Positions 9,417 to 20,359 are shown, counted from the stretch's first letter. The stretch: DNA of 64,000 bases from Sutterella massiliensis (GCF_016899755.1 NZ_JACJJC010000002.1:184504-248503); one strand, 5' to 3'. Notes: a model not told the origin generated them from the letters alone. A program made the numbers and translations.

Positions 9417-11071
9417 TTGCTCGATTCGCTGTCGTTTTTGCGGCGATCGCGCGCACCCGTGCGTTCACGCTCGTCCGAATTCGCCGAAGCATCATTGTGC
9501 CAGTTCGCGGACGCTTCGGCGCCGTCGGCGTCGGTCGACGCCAGCGTACCGGCACCGCGCTCGGGCGTGTTTTCGGCTGCGGGCGCACCTTCGGAATCGA
9601 GCGCATCGTCGTCCGCCTCATCGAGTCCCGCAACGGGCTCGGGCGCCGCAAGCGGATCGAGAACGCCTTCGGCACTTTGCGCGGCATCGGCCCCGTCGAG
9701 CGAATCGGCGGTCTGCGACGCGCGCGCAGCCGCTTCAGCGATCGCGGCGCGCCGCGCTTTGGCGGCCGCCACGCGCTCGGCATGAAGCGCAATCGCCACC
9801 GGATCGGGCGCACCCGCCGCAAAGGCACGCTCGTAGCGCGCGTCAATCGACGCGGGCGGCCCGCCCATGAGGCGCACAGCAAGCGGATAGCTCTTCACAA
9901 CGATTTCAAGGCGCCGCTCGATTTCGTCGGCGGGAATCCGCACGACGGCAAGCGCCGCAGAGTCGTCCGTTGCCGCCCCCGAGAACATTTCGTTCACGGC
10001 GCGCGCGAGCTGCTCGCCCGCCGCTTCGTCCGCCTCGGCCTCGCTCATCTCGGCGCTTGCCGGTGCCAGCGCCCGATCGTCGGGACGCGCCTGCGCGAGC
10101 TGCCCGAGTTCAACCTTCGTGGGCGGAATCGTCTCGCTCTCAAAGACAAGCGACCAGCTGCCGCGATCCGAAAGAATCACGTCCGTAATCGTTGCCTCAA
10201 GCGGCGCGAGAATCGTGCCGAACCGGCGATACCGCGCGGCAATGCGTCCGATCTGCGCGGCGTTTCCGTAAAAGGACGGCAGCGATTTCGCCTCTCGGCC
10301 CTCTTCCGGATTCGCCGCAAAGAGCACGCCTTCCGTACTCACCAAACGCCCGTCCTCAAAAAGCGCCATGGCTTCGTGCACGTCGACCTCGATTGCCAGC
10401 GTATCGGGCCAGACGCGCTTGACGGCCGCGTGTTTCACCCAAGGGACGTGCTCGGCCGCCTCGCGCACAAGGTCGAGGTTCGCCGTGAAGAAGTTTCCGA
10501 CGAGAACGCTTTCGACGGCCTCCTTCATGCGCGACAGCGGCACCTTCTGCGTGTCGCCCGTGAGAACGAGACGCGTCAAATTGAAGTAGGGAAGTGTCTT
10601 TGCGAGCTGCACGCCCTTGACGAGTCCGATGCAGCAAAGCACGAAAAGAGTGACCTTCCCGAGGCCCCAAAGCGCGCTGCGGCACTTCGCACGAAAGAGC
10701 CGCTTTTGCGCGCTCTTCGCACGCGCGGCTTCCTGCTCGGCTTCGTCTGCGGCCGGGCTATCGGGCTCGGCCTTGATGCGCTCGAGCGGCGCAAGCGTCG
10801 GCTCGGATGCGGCAGATGCGGCGGGCGCATGCTTCACCGCCGAATTCGAGGCGCTCGGCGAAGCCGCAGCAGCGCACGACGCCGCTCGCTGCGAGGGCGC
10901 TGCCGTCTGCGCGCTCGGCACGGCCTTCTGGCCCGCTGCGGCACTCGGCTCGACCGAGAGCGGCTTAGCGGGCTCAAGCGGCTCCTGCCGCAGAAGGGGT
11001 TCGATCGGCTCTATGCGATCGGCACCCGCTGCGGCGGAGGGATCCGTTTTTCTGCGCTTCCAAAACGACAT
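9413..11071 (-). CDS. ftsQ: Cell division protein FtsQ with long low-complexity tails
   Basis: FtsQ links early and late divisome proteins and binds FtsB/FtsL in the periplasm. The core is recognisable: a membrane segment near residues 134–152, a POTRA domain near 162–232 (FNLTRLVLTGD … VPWVKHAAVKRVWPDTLAIEV) and a beta domain after it. The product is 552 residues, against about 250–280 in most relatives. The excess is an Ala/Pro/Ser-rich cytoplasmic N-terminus of about 130 residues, an Ala/Glu-rich insert in the beta domain near residues 330–385, and an acidic Ala-rich C-terminus of about 140 residues. The gene sits between ddl and ftsA. Confidence 0.92.
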   Translation of the reverse strand: MSFWKRRKTDPSAAAGADRIEPIEPLLRQEPLEPAKPLSVEPSAAAGQKAVPSAQTAAPSQRAASCAAAASPSASNSAVKHAPAASAASEPTLAPLERIKAEPDSPAADEAEQEAARAKSAQKRLFRAKCRSALWGLGKVTLFVLCCIGLVKGVQLAKTLPYFNLTRLVLTGDTQKVPLSRMKEAVESVLVGNFFTANLDLVREAAEHVPWVKHAAVKRVWPDTLAIEVDVHEAMALFEDGRLVSTEGVLFAANPEEGREAKSLPSFYGNAAQIGRIAARYRRFGTILAPLEATITDVILSDRGSWSLVFESETIPPTKVELGQLAQARPDDRALAPASAEMSEAEADEAAGEQLARAVNEMFSGAATDDSAALAVVRIPADEIERRLEIVVKSYPLAVRLMGGPPASIDARYERAFAAGAPDPVAIALHAERVAAAKARRAAIAEAAARASQTADSLDGADAAQSAEGVLDPLAAPEPVAGLDEADDDALDSEGAPAAENTPERGAGTLASTDADGAEASANWHNDASANSDERERTGARDRRKNDSESSK

Positions 11072-11131
11072 GACTCGGGCGAGCGGCTACAAGGGTAAAG
11101 ATGGAAATGGCGCACGCGCGCGCCGACTCGA

Positions 11132-12076
11132 TCAGTCGAGGTCGGCGAGCGAAAGCACGCGCTCGCAGAGCGCCGGGTAGTCGAGACCGACCGCGCGCGC
11201 GGCCATCGGCACGAGCGAGTGCGGCGTCATGCCGGGCGACGTGTTGATCTCAAGCAGCACGAAGCTGCCGTCGGGGCGCGAGAGCGCATCGACGCGCGCC
11301 CAGCCGCGGCAGCCGAGCGCGGCGAAAGCGCGCTCGGAGAGCGCCGCGAGTTCTGCACTCTTTTCTGCGTCGAGCGCAGCCGGGCAGTCGTACTCGGTGA
11401 CGTTCGTGAAGTACTTGTTCTGGTAGTCGTAGGCGCCTTCGGGAGCGCGGATTTCAATGACGGGGAGCGCCTTGCCGTCCAGGAGCGCAATCGTGAATTC
11501 GCGCCCGTGCACGTACTCTTCGACAAGCGCGGCGCCTTCCTCGCCCGCGGCGAGTTCAATCGCTTCGCGGAGCGCCTCGGCCGAGAGCGCCGCCTTCACG
11601 AGCTTCGTGACGCCGATCGACGAGCCGTCGCGTTCGGGCTTCACGACGAGGCCTTCGGCGCCGAAATCGGCAATGAGGCGCTCGATTCGGGCCGCGTCCG
11701 CGGCCTCGCGCTTCGTCATGCGCACCCCTGCGGGAACGGGAATGCCCGCCGCACGCCAAACGAGCTTCGTCAACTCCTTATCCATCGCAACGGCGCTCGC
11801 CTGCACGCCCGGACCCGTATAGGGAATGCCGAGGCAGTTGAGGAGCCCCTGCACCGAACCGTCTTCGCCGAGCTTGCCGTGCAGTGCAATGAAGGCTGCA
11901 TCGAACTTGCCGTCTTCGAGCGTCTCGAAGGCATCGGTGGCCGGGTCGAACGTCGTCACGTCAAAGCCGCGCTCGACAAGCGCAGCCGCCACGCCCTGCC
12001 CCGACATGAGCGAAACTTCACGCTCCGCGGAAATGCCGCCCATGAAGACGACGACGCGCTTCTTACTTTCCGTCAT
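11132..12076 (-). CDS. ddl: D-alanine–D-alanine ligase
   Basis: This enzyme makes the D-Ala-D-Ala dipeptide that MurF adds to the wall precursor, and works in the cytoplasm. The N-terminus VVVFMGGISAEREVSLMSG and the ATP-grasp elements VVKPERDGSSIGV and FVLLEINTSPGMT are typical. The length of 314 residues matches DdlB. It lies in the conserved place between murC and ftsQ. Confidence 0.97.
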   Translation of the reverse strand: MTESKKRVVVFMGGISAEREVSLMSGQGVAAALVERGFDVTTFDPATDAFETLEDGKFDAAFIALHGKLGEDGSVQGLLNCLGIPYTGPGVQASAVAMDKELTKLVWRAAGIPVPAGVRMTKREAADAARIERLIADFGAEGLVVKPERDGSSIGVTKLVKAALSAEALREAIELAAGEEGAALVEEYVHGREFTIALLDGKALPVIEIRAPEGAYDYQNKYFTNVTEYDCPAALDAEKSAELAALSERAFAALGCRGWARVDALSRPDGSFVLLEINTSPGMTPHSLVPMAARAVGLDYPALCERVLSLADLD

Positions 12077-12155
12077 TTTGTTTTTCGTCCAGTTTCTTTG
12101 GTGTTGAATGTTTTTGTGTCCGATCTTTGCGTGCGCTTGGGTGCTGCTTCGAATC

Positions 12156-13553
12156 TCAAGGACGACCGGCGAGCGCGGGCGCCGCGCGGCCGATCGAGCC
12201 CGCGCCCATCGTCACGACAACGTCGCCGGGCTTGGCGGTGCGCAGAATTGCTTCGGGTACCGCTTCGACAGGCACCACGACGGGACGCATTTTGGAGGTT
12301 GCCGCAATCGCTTGAGCCAAATGTTCACTGTCGGCGCCTTCGATCGGGGCTTCGCCCGCCGGATAAACGTTGGCGAGAATGACCTCGTCGGCCGTTTCAA
12401 GCACCTTCACGAAAGCGTCGAAGCAGTCGCGCGTTCTCGTGTAGCGGTGCGGCTGGAACGCGACAACGACGCGCCGCTCGGGCCAGGCGCCGCGAATAGC
12501 CGCAAGCGTTGCCTCCATTTCGTGCGGGTGGTGCCCGTAGTCGTCGATAAGGGAGAAGGTCCCCGCCACTTCACCCGTTTCGTCCTTGAGCGCAATGTCG
12601 CCGTACTGCGCAAAGCGCCGGCCGACGCCGCGGAAGGTCGAAAGCCCCTCGACGATCGCTTCGTCGGAAACGCCGCAAAGCGTCGCGATCGCGACGGCCG
12701 CGAGCGCGTTGCGCACGTTGTGCATCCCGGGCAGATTGAGTTCGACGGGCAGCGGCGGATGGTCCGGGCGCAGCACCGTAAAGCGCATGCGCGTGCCCAC
12801 GGCCTGCACGTCGATTGCGCGCACATCGGCGTCGCTTGCGAGCCCGTAGCCCACGACGGGCTTCGTGACGCGCGAGCGGATCGAGCGCACGTTCTCGTCG
12901 TCCATGCATAGAACGGCAACGCCGTAGAAGGGCAGCCGCTCGAGGAACTGCACGAACGCCGTCTTCAGATTCTCGAAGTCGTGCCCGTAGGTGTCCATGT
13001 GGTCTTCGTCGATATTCGTGACGGCCGAGATCACGGGCGTGAGATTGAGAAACGACGCGTCCGACTCATCGGCTTCCGCTACGAGGAATTCGCCCGTGCC
13101 GAGCCGTGCGTTGGCACCCGCCGAGTTGAGCTTACCGCCGATCACGAAGGTCGGATCGAGTCCGCCCGCCGCAAGGAGCGAGGCAACGAGTGAGGTCGTT
13201 GTCGTCTTGCCGTGCGCGCCCGCAATGGCGATGCCGCGGCGCAGGCGCATGAGTTCGGCAAGCATCACCGCGCGCGGTACGACGGGGATGCCGAGTTCGC
13301 GCGCCGCAACGACTTCCGGATTGTCGTTCTTGACGGCCGAAGAGATCACCACGGCGTCTGCGCCGCGAATGTTGCGCTTGTCGTGACCGAGCGAGACGCG
13401 CGCGCCGAGGCGCTGCAACCGCTCGGTGACGGCGCTCTTGGCGATGTCCGAGCCGCTCACGACGTACCCGAGATTGAGGAGCACCTCGGCGATGCCGCTC
13501 ATGCCTGCGCCGCCGATGCCGACGAAGTGAAGATGATTGACCAGAAACTTCAA
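12156..13553 (-). CDS. murC: UDP-N-acetylmuramate–L-alanine ligase MurC
   Basis: MurC adds L-Ala to UDP-MurNAc in the cytoplasm. The [16 protein letters not shown] nucleotide site near the N-terminus and [11 protein letters not shown], the ATP loop, are clear. I prefer a TTG start at 13553. It has AGGAAGG seven bases upstream and gives an N-terminus like other MurC proteins ([15 protein letters not shown]). A GTG at 13598 would add 15 residues but has no ribosome site. About 170 bases separate it from murG, longer than most spacings in this cluster. Confidence 0.95.
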   Translation of the reverse strand: MKFLVNHLHFVGIGGAGMSGIAEVLLNLGYVVSGSDIAKSAVTERLQRLGARVSLGHDKRNIRGADAVVISSAVKNDNPEVVAARELGIPVVPRAVMLAELMRLRRGIAIAGAHGKTTTTSLVASLLAAGGLDPTFVIGGKLNSAGANARLGTGEFLVAEADESDASFLNLTPVISAVTNIDEDHMDTYGHDFENLKTAFVQFLERLPFYGVAVLCMDDENVRSIRSRVTKPVVGYGLASDADVRAIDVQAVGTRMRFTVLRPDHPPLPVELNLPGMHNVRNALAAVAIATLCGVSDEAIVEGLSTFRGVGRRFAQYGDIALKDETGEVAGTFSLIDDYGHHPHEMEATLAAIRGAWPERRVVVAFQPHRYTRTRDCFDAFVKVLETADEVILANVYPAGEAPIEGADSEHLAQAIAATSKMRPVVVPVEAVPEAILRTAKPGDVVVTMGAGSIGRAAPALAGRP

Positions 13554-13726
13554 TTTGACCTTCCTTTCCTTTAGTCCGTCCGCGGCGAAAGTCTTCACGG
13601 GCCCCGGCGGGGCTTCGCTGCTCTCGGGGAAACAACCGGACGAAACGTGTTCGCTTTTAACGTGGGCGCTTCTCTGCGCTTGAGGGCTCTACAAAAAATC
13701 TTTTTATCCGCTGCCCGCAGCATCCG

Positions 13727-14833
13727 TCAACGCGGACGGCGGCGCGCGATTGTCTCTTCGATCAAGTCGGCCACCGCCTCCGCGGCGTTGGGCGCGGCGA
13801 TCGCACGGGCGTTCTTCGCTCGTTCGAGGAGCGCTTCGCGCGTCGTCCCGGCAAGCATCTCGGCAACGCGCTCGGCCGTAAAGTCGGGCTGCTCGATCAG
13901 TTCGGCCGCGTGACGGTCGGCGAGGTACTTGGCGTTGCCGACCTGGTGGTGCGTCGTCTTCGCGACAAAAGGCACGAGCACGGAGGCGACGCCCGCCGCA
14001 CAAAGCTCCGAGGCGCTCGTCGCCCCCGCACGGCAGATGACGAGGTCGCACTCGGCGTAGCGCGCGGCCATGTCGTCGATGAAGGGCACGACCTCGGCCT
14101 CAACGCCGAGCCGCTCGTAGTGAGCGCGTACTTCTTCATCTCGGCCTTTGCCCGTCTGGTGCAGAACGATCGGTCGCGCTTCGGGCGCGAGCTTGGCGAT
14201 CGCCTCGGGAATCACGTCGTTTAAAACCTGTGCCCCCAAGGAGCCGCCGAAAACAAAGAGCTTGAGCGGGCCCGTGCGCCCCGCAAAGCGCTCTTCGGGG
14301 GCCGCGATCGAAGCGATCTCCCGGCGAACGGGGTTGCCCGTCGTGCGGCCCTTGGCGCCCGCGAAGGTACGCGCGCCGCCCGCAAAGCCGCAGGCGAGCG
14401 CGTCGCAAAAGGGCATCAGGGTGTTCGTCGACATCAGAAGATCGGCGTCGCAGTTCATGAGAACGAGCGGGCGCTTGAGGCTTTGCGCGGCAAAGCCCAC
14501 GGGCACGGCAATGTAGCCGCCCGTCGAAAAGACGCCCGCCGGGCGGATCGACTTCAAAAGCGCACGCGCCTTCCAAATGGCGCCCATCATCTTGAAGCCG
14601 CCCGTCACCATCTTCACGATGCCGCGGCCGCGCATGCCCTGAAAGTCAATCCCGTGGAACGCGATGCCGCGCTTGCCGACAAGATCCGACTCCATGCCCG
14701 TCGTCGTGCCGATCCACTCGATGTGCCAGCCGCGCGACTCGAGCACCCTCGCCACCGCAAGCCCGGGCATCACGTGCCCGCCCGTGCCCGCCGCCGCAAT
14801 GACAAGCGTTTTTTCGCCATTCTTCGCAGTCAT
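13727..14833 (-). CDS. murG: MurG glycosyltransferase (lipid II synthase)
   Basis: MurG transfers GlcNAc to lipid I on the inner face of the membrane to form lipid II. AAAGTGGHVMPGLAVA at the N-terminus, the QGMRGRG region and CRAGATSASELCAAGV near the C-terminus match the GT-B family. The ATG at 14833 overlaps the ftsW stop as TGATG, so translation is probably coupled. The TTG one codon upstream is less likely. Confidence 0.96.
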   Translation of the reverse strand: MTAKNGEKTLVIAAAGTGGHVMPGLAVARVLESRGWHIEWIGTTTGMESDLVGKRGIAFHGIDFQGMRGRGIVKMVTGGFKMMGAIWKARALLKSIRPAGVFSTGGYIAVPVGFAAQSLKRPLVLMNCDADLLMSTNTLMPFCDALACGFAGGARTFAGAKGRTTGNPVRREIASIAAPEERFAGRTGPLKLFVFGGSLGAQVLNDVIPEAIAKLAPEARPIVLHQTGKGRDEEVRAHYERLGVEAEVVPFIDDMAARYAECDLVICRAGATSASELCAAGVASVLVPFVAKTTHHQVGNAKYLADRHAAELIEQPDFTAERVAEMLAGTTREALLERAKNARAIAAPNAAEAVADLIEETIARRRPR

Positions 14834-16029
14834 CAAACCTGTCCTCCGCGCATCAGAATCTTGTTTTCACGGTCCACGCGCAGCAAAAGACCGACAGCGA
14901 TCATCGACGAGAGCAGCGCCGAGCCGCCGAAGCTCACGAAAGGCAGCGTGAGCCCCTTTGTGGGAAGCGCCCCCGAAGCGACGCCCACGTTGATGAAGAC
15001 CTGTACGCCGAACCAAAGGCCGACGCCCTGCGCAAGGAGCCCCTGGAAGGGGCGTTCGAGCTTCACCGCCTGGCGCCCGATTTCGAAGGCGCGGCGAATG
15101 AGCCAGTAAAAAATAAAGAGTGTGAGAATAACACCAACAAATCCGGTCTCTTCGGCGATCACCGCCATGATGAAGTCCGTATGAGCCTCGGGAAGGTAAT
15201 TGAGTTTTTCCACCGATCCGCCGAGCCCGACGCCGAAGAGCTCCCCGCGACCGAAAGCAATGAGCGAATGCGAGAGCTGATAGGCCTGCCCGAGGACGTA
15301 TTCGTCCGACCACGGGTCAAGGTACGCGAGAATGCGGCCGAAGCGCCAGGGCGTCGCGTAAATCATCCAGCCGACGAAGACAACGAGAATCGAGGCGACC
15401 GAGAGGAAAATGTTGATCGACAATCCCCCCAGAAAGAGCACGCCCATGATCTCGACGGCAATCACGACGGTGGCGCCCAGGTCGGGCTGCTGCATCAAGA
15501 GGAACGCAATGAGGACCATGACGAACGCCATCGGGAAGAAGCCCGAAAGGAACGAATGCATGTAGTCCTGCTTCTTCACGGTAAAGGCGGCCGTAAAAAT
15601 GAGCGCGGCAACCTTCACCATCTCGGAGACCTGCAGATTCATGACGCCGAAGAGGGAAATCCAGCGCCGCGCGCCGTTTACCGTGCGGCCTACCCCCGGC
15701 ATGAAGACGAGCGCGAGGAGAAAAAAGACGCAGATGCCGATCGGCACCGACCAGCGGAACCAAAACGACATCGGAAAGCGAAACGCAATGGCGGCCGCTG
15801 TCACTGCAACGGCGATGCTCGTGAGGTGCCGCACGAGGAAGGTCGTCTCCGTGACATGAAACTTCGGGCTCTGCGCGAAAGCCGACGTGGCGGAAAACAC
15901 CATCACGCAGCCGATCGCTAGCAGCGACGCCACGCAGATGATGACTTCCCAATTGAGGCTCGGCGCCGCCTCGAGGCTCGCTCGCGCGTCCCAGCGGCCC
16001 GCCGCACGCATGTCGTCTCGCTTGATCAT
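14833..16029 (-). CDS. ftsW: FtsW, SEDS-family septal peptidoglycan polymerase
   Basis: FtsW is a polytopic membrane glycosyltransferase that works with FtsI to polymerise lipid II at the septum. About ten membrane helices are visible. SEDS signatures include NGARRWISLFG, ATVVIAVEIMGVLFLGG and the C-terminal LPFVSFGGSALLSSMIAVGLLL. I chose the ATG at 16029 (MIKRDD…), with AAGGAG upstream, giving 398 residues. The upstream in-frame extension overlaps murD and is Arg-rich, so it is spurious. A shorter start at 16011 is possible. Confidence 0.95.
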   Translation of the reverse strand: MIKRDDMRAAGRWDARASLEAAPSLNWEVIICVASLLAIGCVMVFSATSAFAQSPKFHVTETTFLVRHLTSIAVAVTAAAIAFRFPMSFWFRWSVPIGICVFFLLALVFMPGVGRTVNGARRWISLFGVMNLQVSEMVKVAALIFTAAFTVKKQDYMHSFLSGFFPMAFVMVLIAFLLMQQPDLGATVVIAVEIMGVLFLGGLSINIFLSVASILVVFVGWMIYATPWRFGRILAYLDPWSDEYVLGQAYQLSHSLIAFGRGELFGVGLGGSVEKLNYLPEAHTDFIMAVIAEETGFVGVILTLFIFYWLIRRAFEIGRQAVKLERPFQGLLAQGVGLWFGVQVFINVGVASGALPTKGLTLPFVSFGGSALLSSMIAVGLLLRVDRENKILMRGGQV

Positions 16030-16067
16030 CTCGCCCGCATCTCCTTCATTGAACGCCCGCCGAGCGG

Positions 16068-17618
16068 TCAGTTGCCCGAAGCGGTCGCATCGTCTTCTGC
16101 GCCGAGATCGGCCGCAATGCGCGCGGCGCACTCGGCAAAAACGGCGCTGCGGTGCGCGTAGTTGCGGAACATGTCCCAAGAAGCGCACGCGGGCGACAAC
16201 AGAAGCACGTCGCCCGGACGGTGCGCCGTCCAAAGCCAGTCGACAGCGGCTTCGAGCGTCTCGAAATAGGCCTTCGGCGCCGCAAACGCGCCGTGGCAGT
16301 CAAGCGCCACACCGATTTTTCGCGCATCCTGTCCGATCAGGGCCACGGCGCCCGCCGTCCCCGCGAGCGCCTCAGCCAACGGCGAAAAGTCCTGTCCCTT
16401 GCCGTCGCCGCCCAAAACAATGAGAATGCGGCGCTTCTGCGCGGCAAAGCCCTTGACGGCCGCTGCAACGGCGCCGACATTCGTACCCTTGGAGTCATCA
16501 ATGAAGTCGACGCCGTCGACCGTGCGCAGGTATTCGACGCGGTGGGGCTCGCCCTTATAGGCGGCAAGCGCCGCGAGCACGCGCCCGAGCGACGCACCGG
16601 CTGCGGTCGCGAGCGCCACGGCCGCGAGCGCATTCATAGCGTTGTGGCGTCCGCGGATCAAAAGTGCGTCTTCGGGCATGAGCCGTTCGACATCGGCCGC
16701 GCCCGGTTCGCTCGCGCGCACGCGCTTGGCACGCTGCTTGACCGAACCCGCCGCAAGTGTTTCGCCTTCAGGCGCGGGCACAAACGCGAGCCACGAGAGA
16801 CCTTCGGCTTCCACGAGGCCGTATTCGCCCGGCGCCTTCGGACTATCCGCGCCGAAAGTGAGAATCTTCGGCGATGCGCCCGCCCGAACGCCTGCGTGCC
16901 GCGCCGCTTCAAGCGTATGGCCGTCATCACGATTGACGACGCGAACGGTCGACTCGGAGAAAATGCGCGCCTTGGCGGCTGCGTACGCCTCAAGCGAGCC
17001 GTGCCAGTCGATGTGGTCTTCGGTGACGTTCAATAAAGCCGCCGCGTCGCAGCGAAGCGTCGCGGTCGTCTCGAGCTGAAAGCTCGAGAGCTCGAGCACC
17101 CAGCAGTCGGGGAGCTTGCCCTCGTCTTCGGCGCGAAGAAGCTCCGTGACGGCATTCGGACCGATATTGCCCGCCGCGACGGTCGAAAAGCCCGCTTGGG
17201 CCATCATCTTCGCCGTGAGCGACGTGGTTGTCGTTTTGCCGTTCGTCCCCGTAATGCCGATCACCTTGGGCGCATAGCCCGTCTCCGCCTTCAAGCGCGA
17301 GAGCTCGCGCGCAAAAAGTTCGATTTCGCCCGCAATGTCGACGCCGCGCGCGCGTGCGCACGCCACAAGCGCAGCGGCAGCCCCGTAGTAGGGCGAAACG
17401 CCCGGCGACATCACGAGAAGGTCGATCCCGTCGGCGAGCGTCTCGGGCAGTCCCCCGAGATGAAGCACCATGCCCGGGTGGGCGGCGAGCACCTTTTCGG
17501 CGTTAGGCGGCGCCTCTCGCGTGTCGGCCGCTTCTACCGACCAGCCGCGCCGCACCAGATACTCGATAGCCGCCAGTCCCGACGCGCCGAGTCCGACCAC
17601 AAGTGCTTTCTTCGACAT
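16068..17618 (-). CDS. murD: UDP-N-acetylmuramoyl-L-alanine–D-glutamate ligase MurD
   Basis: MurD adds D-Glu to the precursor in the cytoplasm. The N-terminal VVGLGASGLAAIEYL, the ATP loop [14 protein letters not shown] and DDSKGTNVGAV near the C-terminal third identify the family. The length is 516 residues, slightly long, with an Ala/Arg-rich insertion around residues 270–300. AGGACAGGAAAA precedes the ATG. Confidence 0.96.
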   Translation of the reverse strand: MSKKALVVGLGASGLAAIEYLVRRGWSVEAADTREAPPNAEKVLAAHPGMVLHLGGLPETLADGIDLLVMSPGVSPYYGAAAALVACARARGVDIAGEIELFARELSRLKAETGYAPKVIGITGTNGKTTTTSLTAKMMAQAGFSTVAAGNIGPNAVTELLRAEDEGKLPDCWVLELSSFQLETTATLRCDAAALLNVTEDHIDWHGSLEAYAAAKARIFSESTVRVVNRDDGHTLEAARHAGVRAGASPKILTFGADSPKAPGEYGLVEAEGLSWLAFVPAPEGETLAAGSVKQRAKRVRASEPGAADVERLMPEDALLIRGRHNAMNALAAVALATAAGASLGRVLAALAAYKGEPHRVEYLRTVDGVDFIDDSKGTNVGAVAAAVKGFAAQKRRILIVLGGDGKGQDFSPLAEALAGTAGAVALIGQDARKIGVALDCHGAFAAPKAYFETLEAAVDWLWTAHRPGDVLLLSPACASWDMFRNYAHRSAVFAECAARIAADLGAEDDATASGN

Positions 17619-17654
17619 TTTTCCTGTCCTTTCCTATGCGCGAGAAGCGAAAAA

Positions 17655-18809
17655 TCAGCGGATCTTGAGCGTCGCGAGCCCGAGAAGCACCAGCATGAAG
17701 GTGATGATCCAGAAGCGCGTGACGACCTGCGTTTCCTTCCAGCCCTTCAGCTCGAAGTGGTGGTGAATCGGCGCCATCAGGAAAACGCGCTTGCCGTGCG
17801 AGAGGCGGAAGTACACCGTCTGAATCATGACGGAGAGCGTTTCGACCACAAAGACCCCGCCCATGACGGCGAGAACGAGCTCCTGGCGCGCTACAACGGC
17901 CATCGTTCCCAAGGCGCCGCCGAGCGCGAGTGCGCCGACGTCGCCCATGAAGACCTGCGCCGGATGCGCATTGAACCAGAGAAATGCGAGGCCTGCGCCC
18001 GCGAGGGCGCCCGCGAAAACGACGAGCTCACCCGCACCCGGAATGTAGGGAATAAAGAGGTACTGCGCGTAGTCGGGACGCCCGCCCGCGTAACAAAAGA
18101 TCCCGAGAGCGCTCCCGACCAAAACCGTCGGCAGAATCGCCAGACCGTCAAGCCCGTCGGTGAGGTTCACCGCGTTGCTCGAGCCCACAATCACGACGAA
18201 GGTGAAGATCATGAAACCGAGCAGGCCGAAGGGGAAGGCAATTTCCTTAAAGCACGGAATCAAGAGGTGAAGGTTCTCCGACATGTCGAGCGGAAAACGC
18301 GCGTCGTACCAAGCCGCGAGCGCCTCGCCCAAGCCCTCGCCGGGCTTCACCGAGAGCGCAAAAGCAAGATAAAAGCCCGCCGCAATCGCGATCACGGACT
18401 GCCAGGAGAACTTCTCACGTGCGCTCATGCCGCGCGGGTTGTGATGCACGATCTTGCGATAGTCGTCGATCCAGCCGATCGCGCCGTAGCCGAGCATCAC
18501 GAAGAGCACCACCCAGATGAAGCGGTTGCCGAGGTCGGCCCAGAGAAGGGTCGACACCGTGATTGCAAAGAGAATGAGCGCGCCGCCCATCGTCGGCGTG
18601 CCGTCCTTGACGAGGTGCGTCTTCGGGCCGTCGGTGCGAACGGCCTGCCCGAAGTGCATGCGCTTCAGGCGCGCAATCATCGTGGGCCCGAGCGCGAGCC
18701 CGAGCACGAAGGCCGTGAGGCACGCGAGAAGCGCGCGCAGCGTGAGGTAGTTGAATACGCCGAAGTCCGAATGCGTTTGGGCAATCGAGCGCAGCAGTTC
18801 GAGCAGCAT
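17655..18809 (-). CDS. mraY: Phospho-MurNAc-pentapeptide transferase MraY
   Basis: MraY makes lipid I from the UDP-pentapeptide and undecaprenyl phosphate in the inner membrane. Ten hydrophobic segments are visible. Conserved loops include [24 protein letters not shown] and [15 protein letters not shown], which hold the catalytic Asp residues, and [12 protein letters not shown]. The length of 384 residues is slightly long for the family. Confidence 0.97.
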   Translation of the reverse strand: MLLELLRSIAQTHSDFGVFNYLTLRALLACLTAFVLGLALGPTMIARLKRMHFGQAVRTDGPKTHLVKDGTPTMGGALILFAITVSTLLWADLGNRFIWVVLFVMLGYGAIGWIDDYRKIVHHNPRGMSAREKFSWQSVIAIAAGFYLAFALSVKPGEGLGEALAAWYDARFPLDMSENLHLLIPCFKEIAFPFGLLGFMIFTFVVIVGSSNAVNLTDGLDGLAILPTVLVGSALGIFCYAGGRPDYAQYLFIPYIPGAGELVVFAGALAGAGLAFLWFNAHPAQVFMGDVGALALGGALGTMAVVARQELVLAVMGGVFVVETLSVMIQTVYFRLSHGKRVFLMAPIHHHFELKGWKETQVVTRFWIITFMLVLLGLATLKIR

Positions 18810-18877
18810 TTTTATGAATCTCTTTTTGCTTGGAAGTTTTTCAATCGTTTCGGGAGCCGTAAAGGCCCCGCTTCGTT

Positions 18878-20359
18878 TCAGTCGGCTGCACCCGCACCCC
18901 GGCAGTCGAGCCGCTCGGCAAGCGCTTCCACCGCCTTTTCAAGGCCTGCGGCGTGACTCGCCTTCACGACGACGCGTGCGGCGGGTCCTTCGTCGCCTTC
19001 GCCGGGAAGCGCCGCCAAGAGTTCGTCGAGCGCCGCAAGGAGCGCTTCGCGCGTCGGAAAATGCTTGGCGCCTTCGCCATAGGCGTGCGCGGCCGCCTCG
19101 GAAAGGGCGCCCACCGTCCAGAAGCGGCCAATGCCGAGCGCCTTGGCCCGTTCACCCATTTCGGCATGGCGCTCGAGCGCGTCCGCGCCGATTTCACCCA
19201 TGTCGCCGAGAATGAAGACGCGCCGATCGGCTGCGGTCGGCTCGGCGGCGAGCATCGCCATCGATGCGAGAACGCTGTCGGGGTTGGCGTTGTAAGCGTC
19301 ATCAATCAGAATCACGGGTCGCTTTTTCGAGAAGAGCCGGCGGCCTCGCCCAGCGAGCGCCTCAAAGGCTTCAAGTCCGGCGACGATCGACGCCTCGTCG
19401 ACGCCGAGCGCAAGTGCTGCGGCAGCGGCGGCAACGGCGTTGTGGCGGTTGTGTTCGCCCGCAATCGCCAGCCTGAGCGTGAAGTCGACCGTGCGCCCGA
19501 GAACAACGCCCCGGATGCGAAGCGCACCGTCTTCACGCGTCTCGCCCGTCAGGTCGGCTTCGGCGCCCGCAACGGGCGCCCCCGCGGCATAGCGCACCGA
19601 GCGAACGCCGCGCGCGAGCGCGAGCGACGCCCAGACGCCCCAAGAGGGGTCGTCCGTCGGATAAACGGCCACGCCGCTCTCGGCGAGCGCCGCAATGAGA
19701 AGTCCGTTTTCGTGCGCGGTTTCCGCCACGCTCGAGAGGAACTCCTGATGTTCGCGCTGCGCGTTCGTGAGAACCGCAACGCTCGGACGAATCCAGTCGG
19801 CCAGGCGCGCCATTTCGCCCGGGTGATTCATGCCGGCTTCGACGACGGCGGCCCGATGCGCAAAACGCAGCCCGAAGAGCGTCTTCGGCACGCCGATTTC
19901 ATTGTTGAGGTTCCCTGCGGTGGCGAGCATCCGATTCGCACCCCAGCGCGCGCGCAGAATCGAGGCGATCATCTGCGTCGTCGTCGTTTTGCCGTTGCTG
20001 CCGCCCACGGCCGCAAGCCCGAGCGAGTAGCGCGCACGCCAGCGCTTGGCGGCTAGTCCGAAGGCTTCGCGCACGTCGGCAACGACGAGCTGCGGAATAT
20101 CGACGGGGAGCCTGCGCGAAACGATCGCCGCTACGGCACCCGCTTCACGCGCTTTTTCGACATAGTCGTGTCCGTCGAAGCGCTCGCCCGAGAGCGCCGC
20201 AAAGACGACACCCGCTTCAAGGACGCGTGAATCCGTCTCAATCGCCGCAAACCGCAGCGAGAGCGCTTCCTCGCCGAGCGTCGACTCGATCAAAAGGGGC
20301 GAGAGGGCGTCCCGGAGCCACGCGAGACTTTCGGTATCTATCAGTTGGCGTTGCGTCAT
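18878..20359 (-). CDS. murF: UDP-MurNAc-tripeptide–D-alanyl-D-alanine ligase MurF
   Basis: MurF adds D-Ala-D-Ala to finish the pentapeptide precursor. [17 protein letters not shown] is the ATP loop, [14 protein letters not shown] is a MurF signature and [11 protein letters not shown] follows. The length is 493 residues. GGAGAGA precedes the ATG. The stop lies 31 bases from the next upstream gene's end, in keeping with one operon with murE. Confidence 0.96.
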   Translation of the reverse strand: MTQRQLIDTESLAWLRDALSPLLIESTLGEEALSLRFAAIETDSRVLEAGVVFAALSGERFDGHDYVEKAREAGAVAAIVSRRLPVDIPQLVVADVREAFGLAAKRWRARYSLGLAAVGGSNGKTTTTQMIASILRARWGANRMLATAGNLNNEIGVPKTLFGLRFAHRAAVVEAGMNHPGEMARLADWIRPSVAVLTNAQREHQEFLSSVAETAHENGLLIAALAESGVAVYPTDDPSWGVWASLALARGVRSVRYAAGAPVAGAEADLTGETREDGALRIRGVVLGRTVDFTLRLAIAGEHNRHNAVAAAAAALALGVDEASIVAGLEAFEALAGRGRRLFSKKRPVILIDDAYNANPDSVLASMAMLAAEPTAADRRVFILGDMGEIGADALERHAEMGERAKALGIGRFWTVGALSEAAAHAYGEGAKHFPTREALLAALDELLAALPGEGDEGPAARVVVKASHAAGLEKAVEALAERLDCRGAGAAD

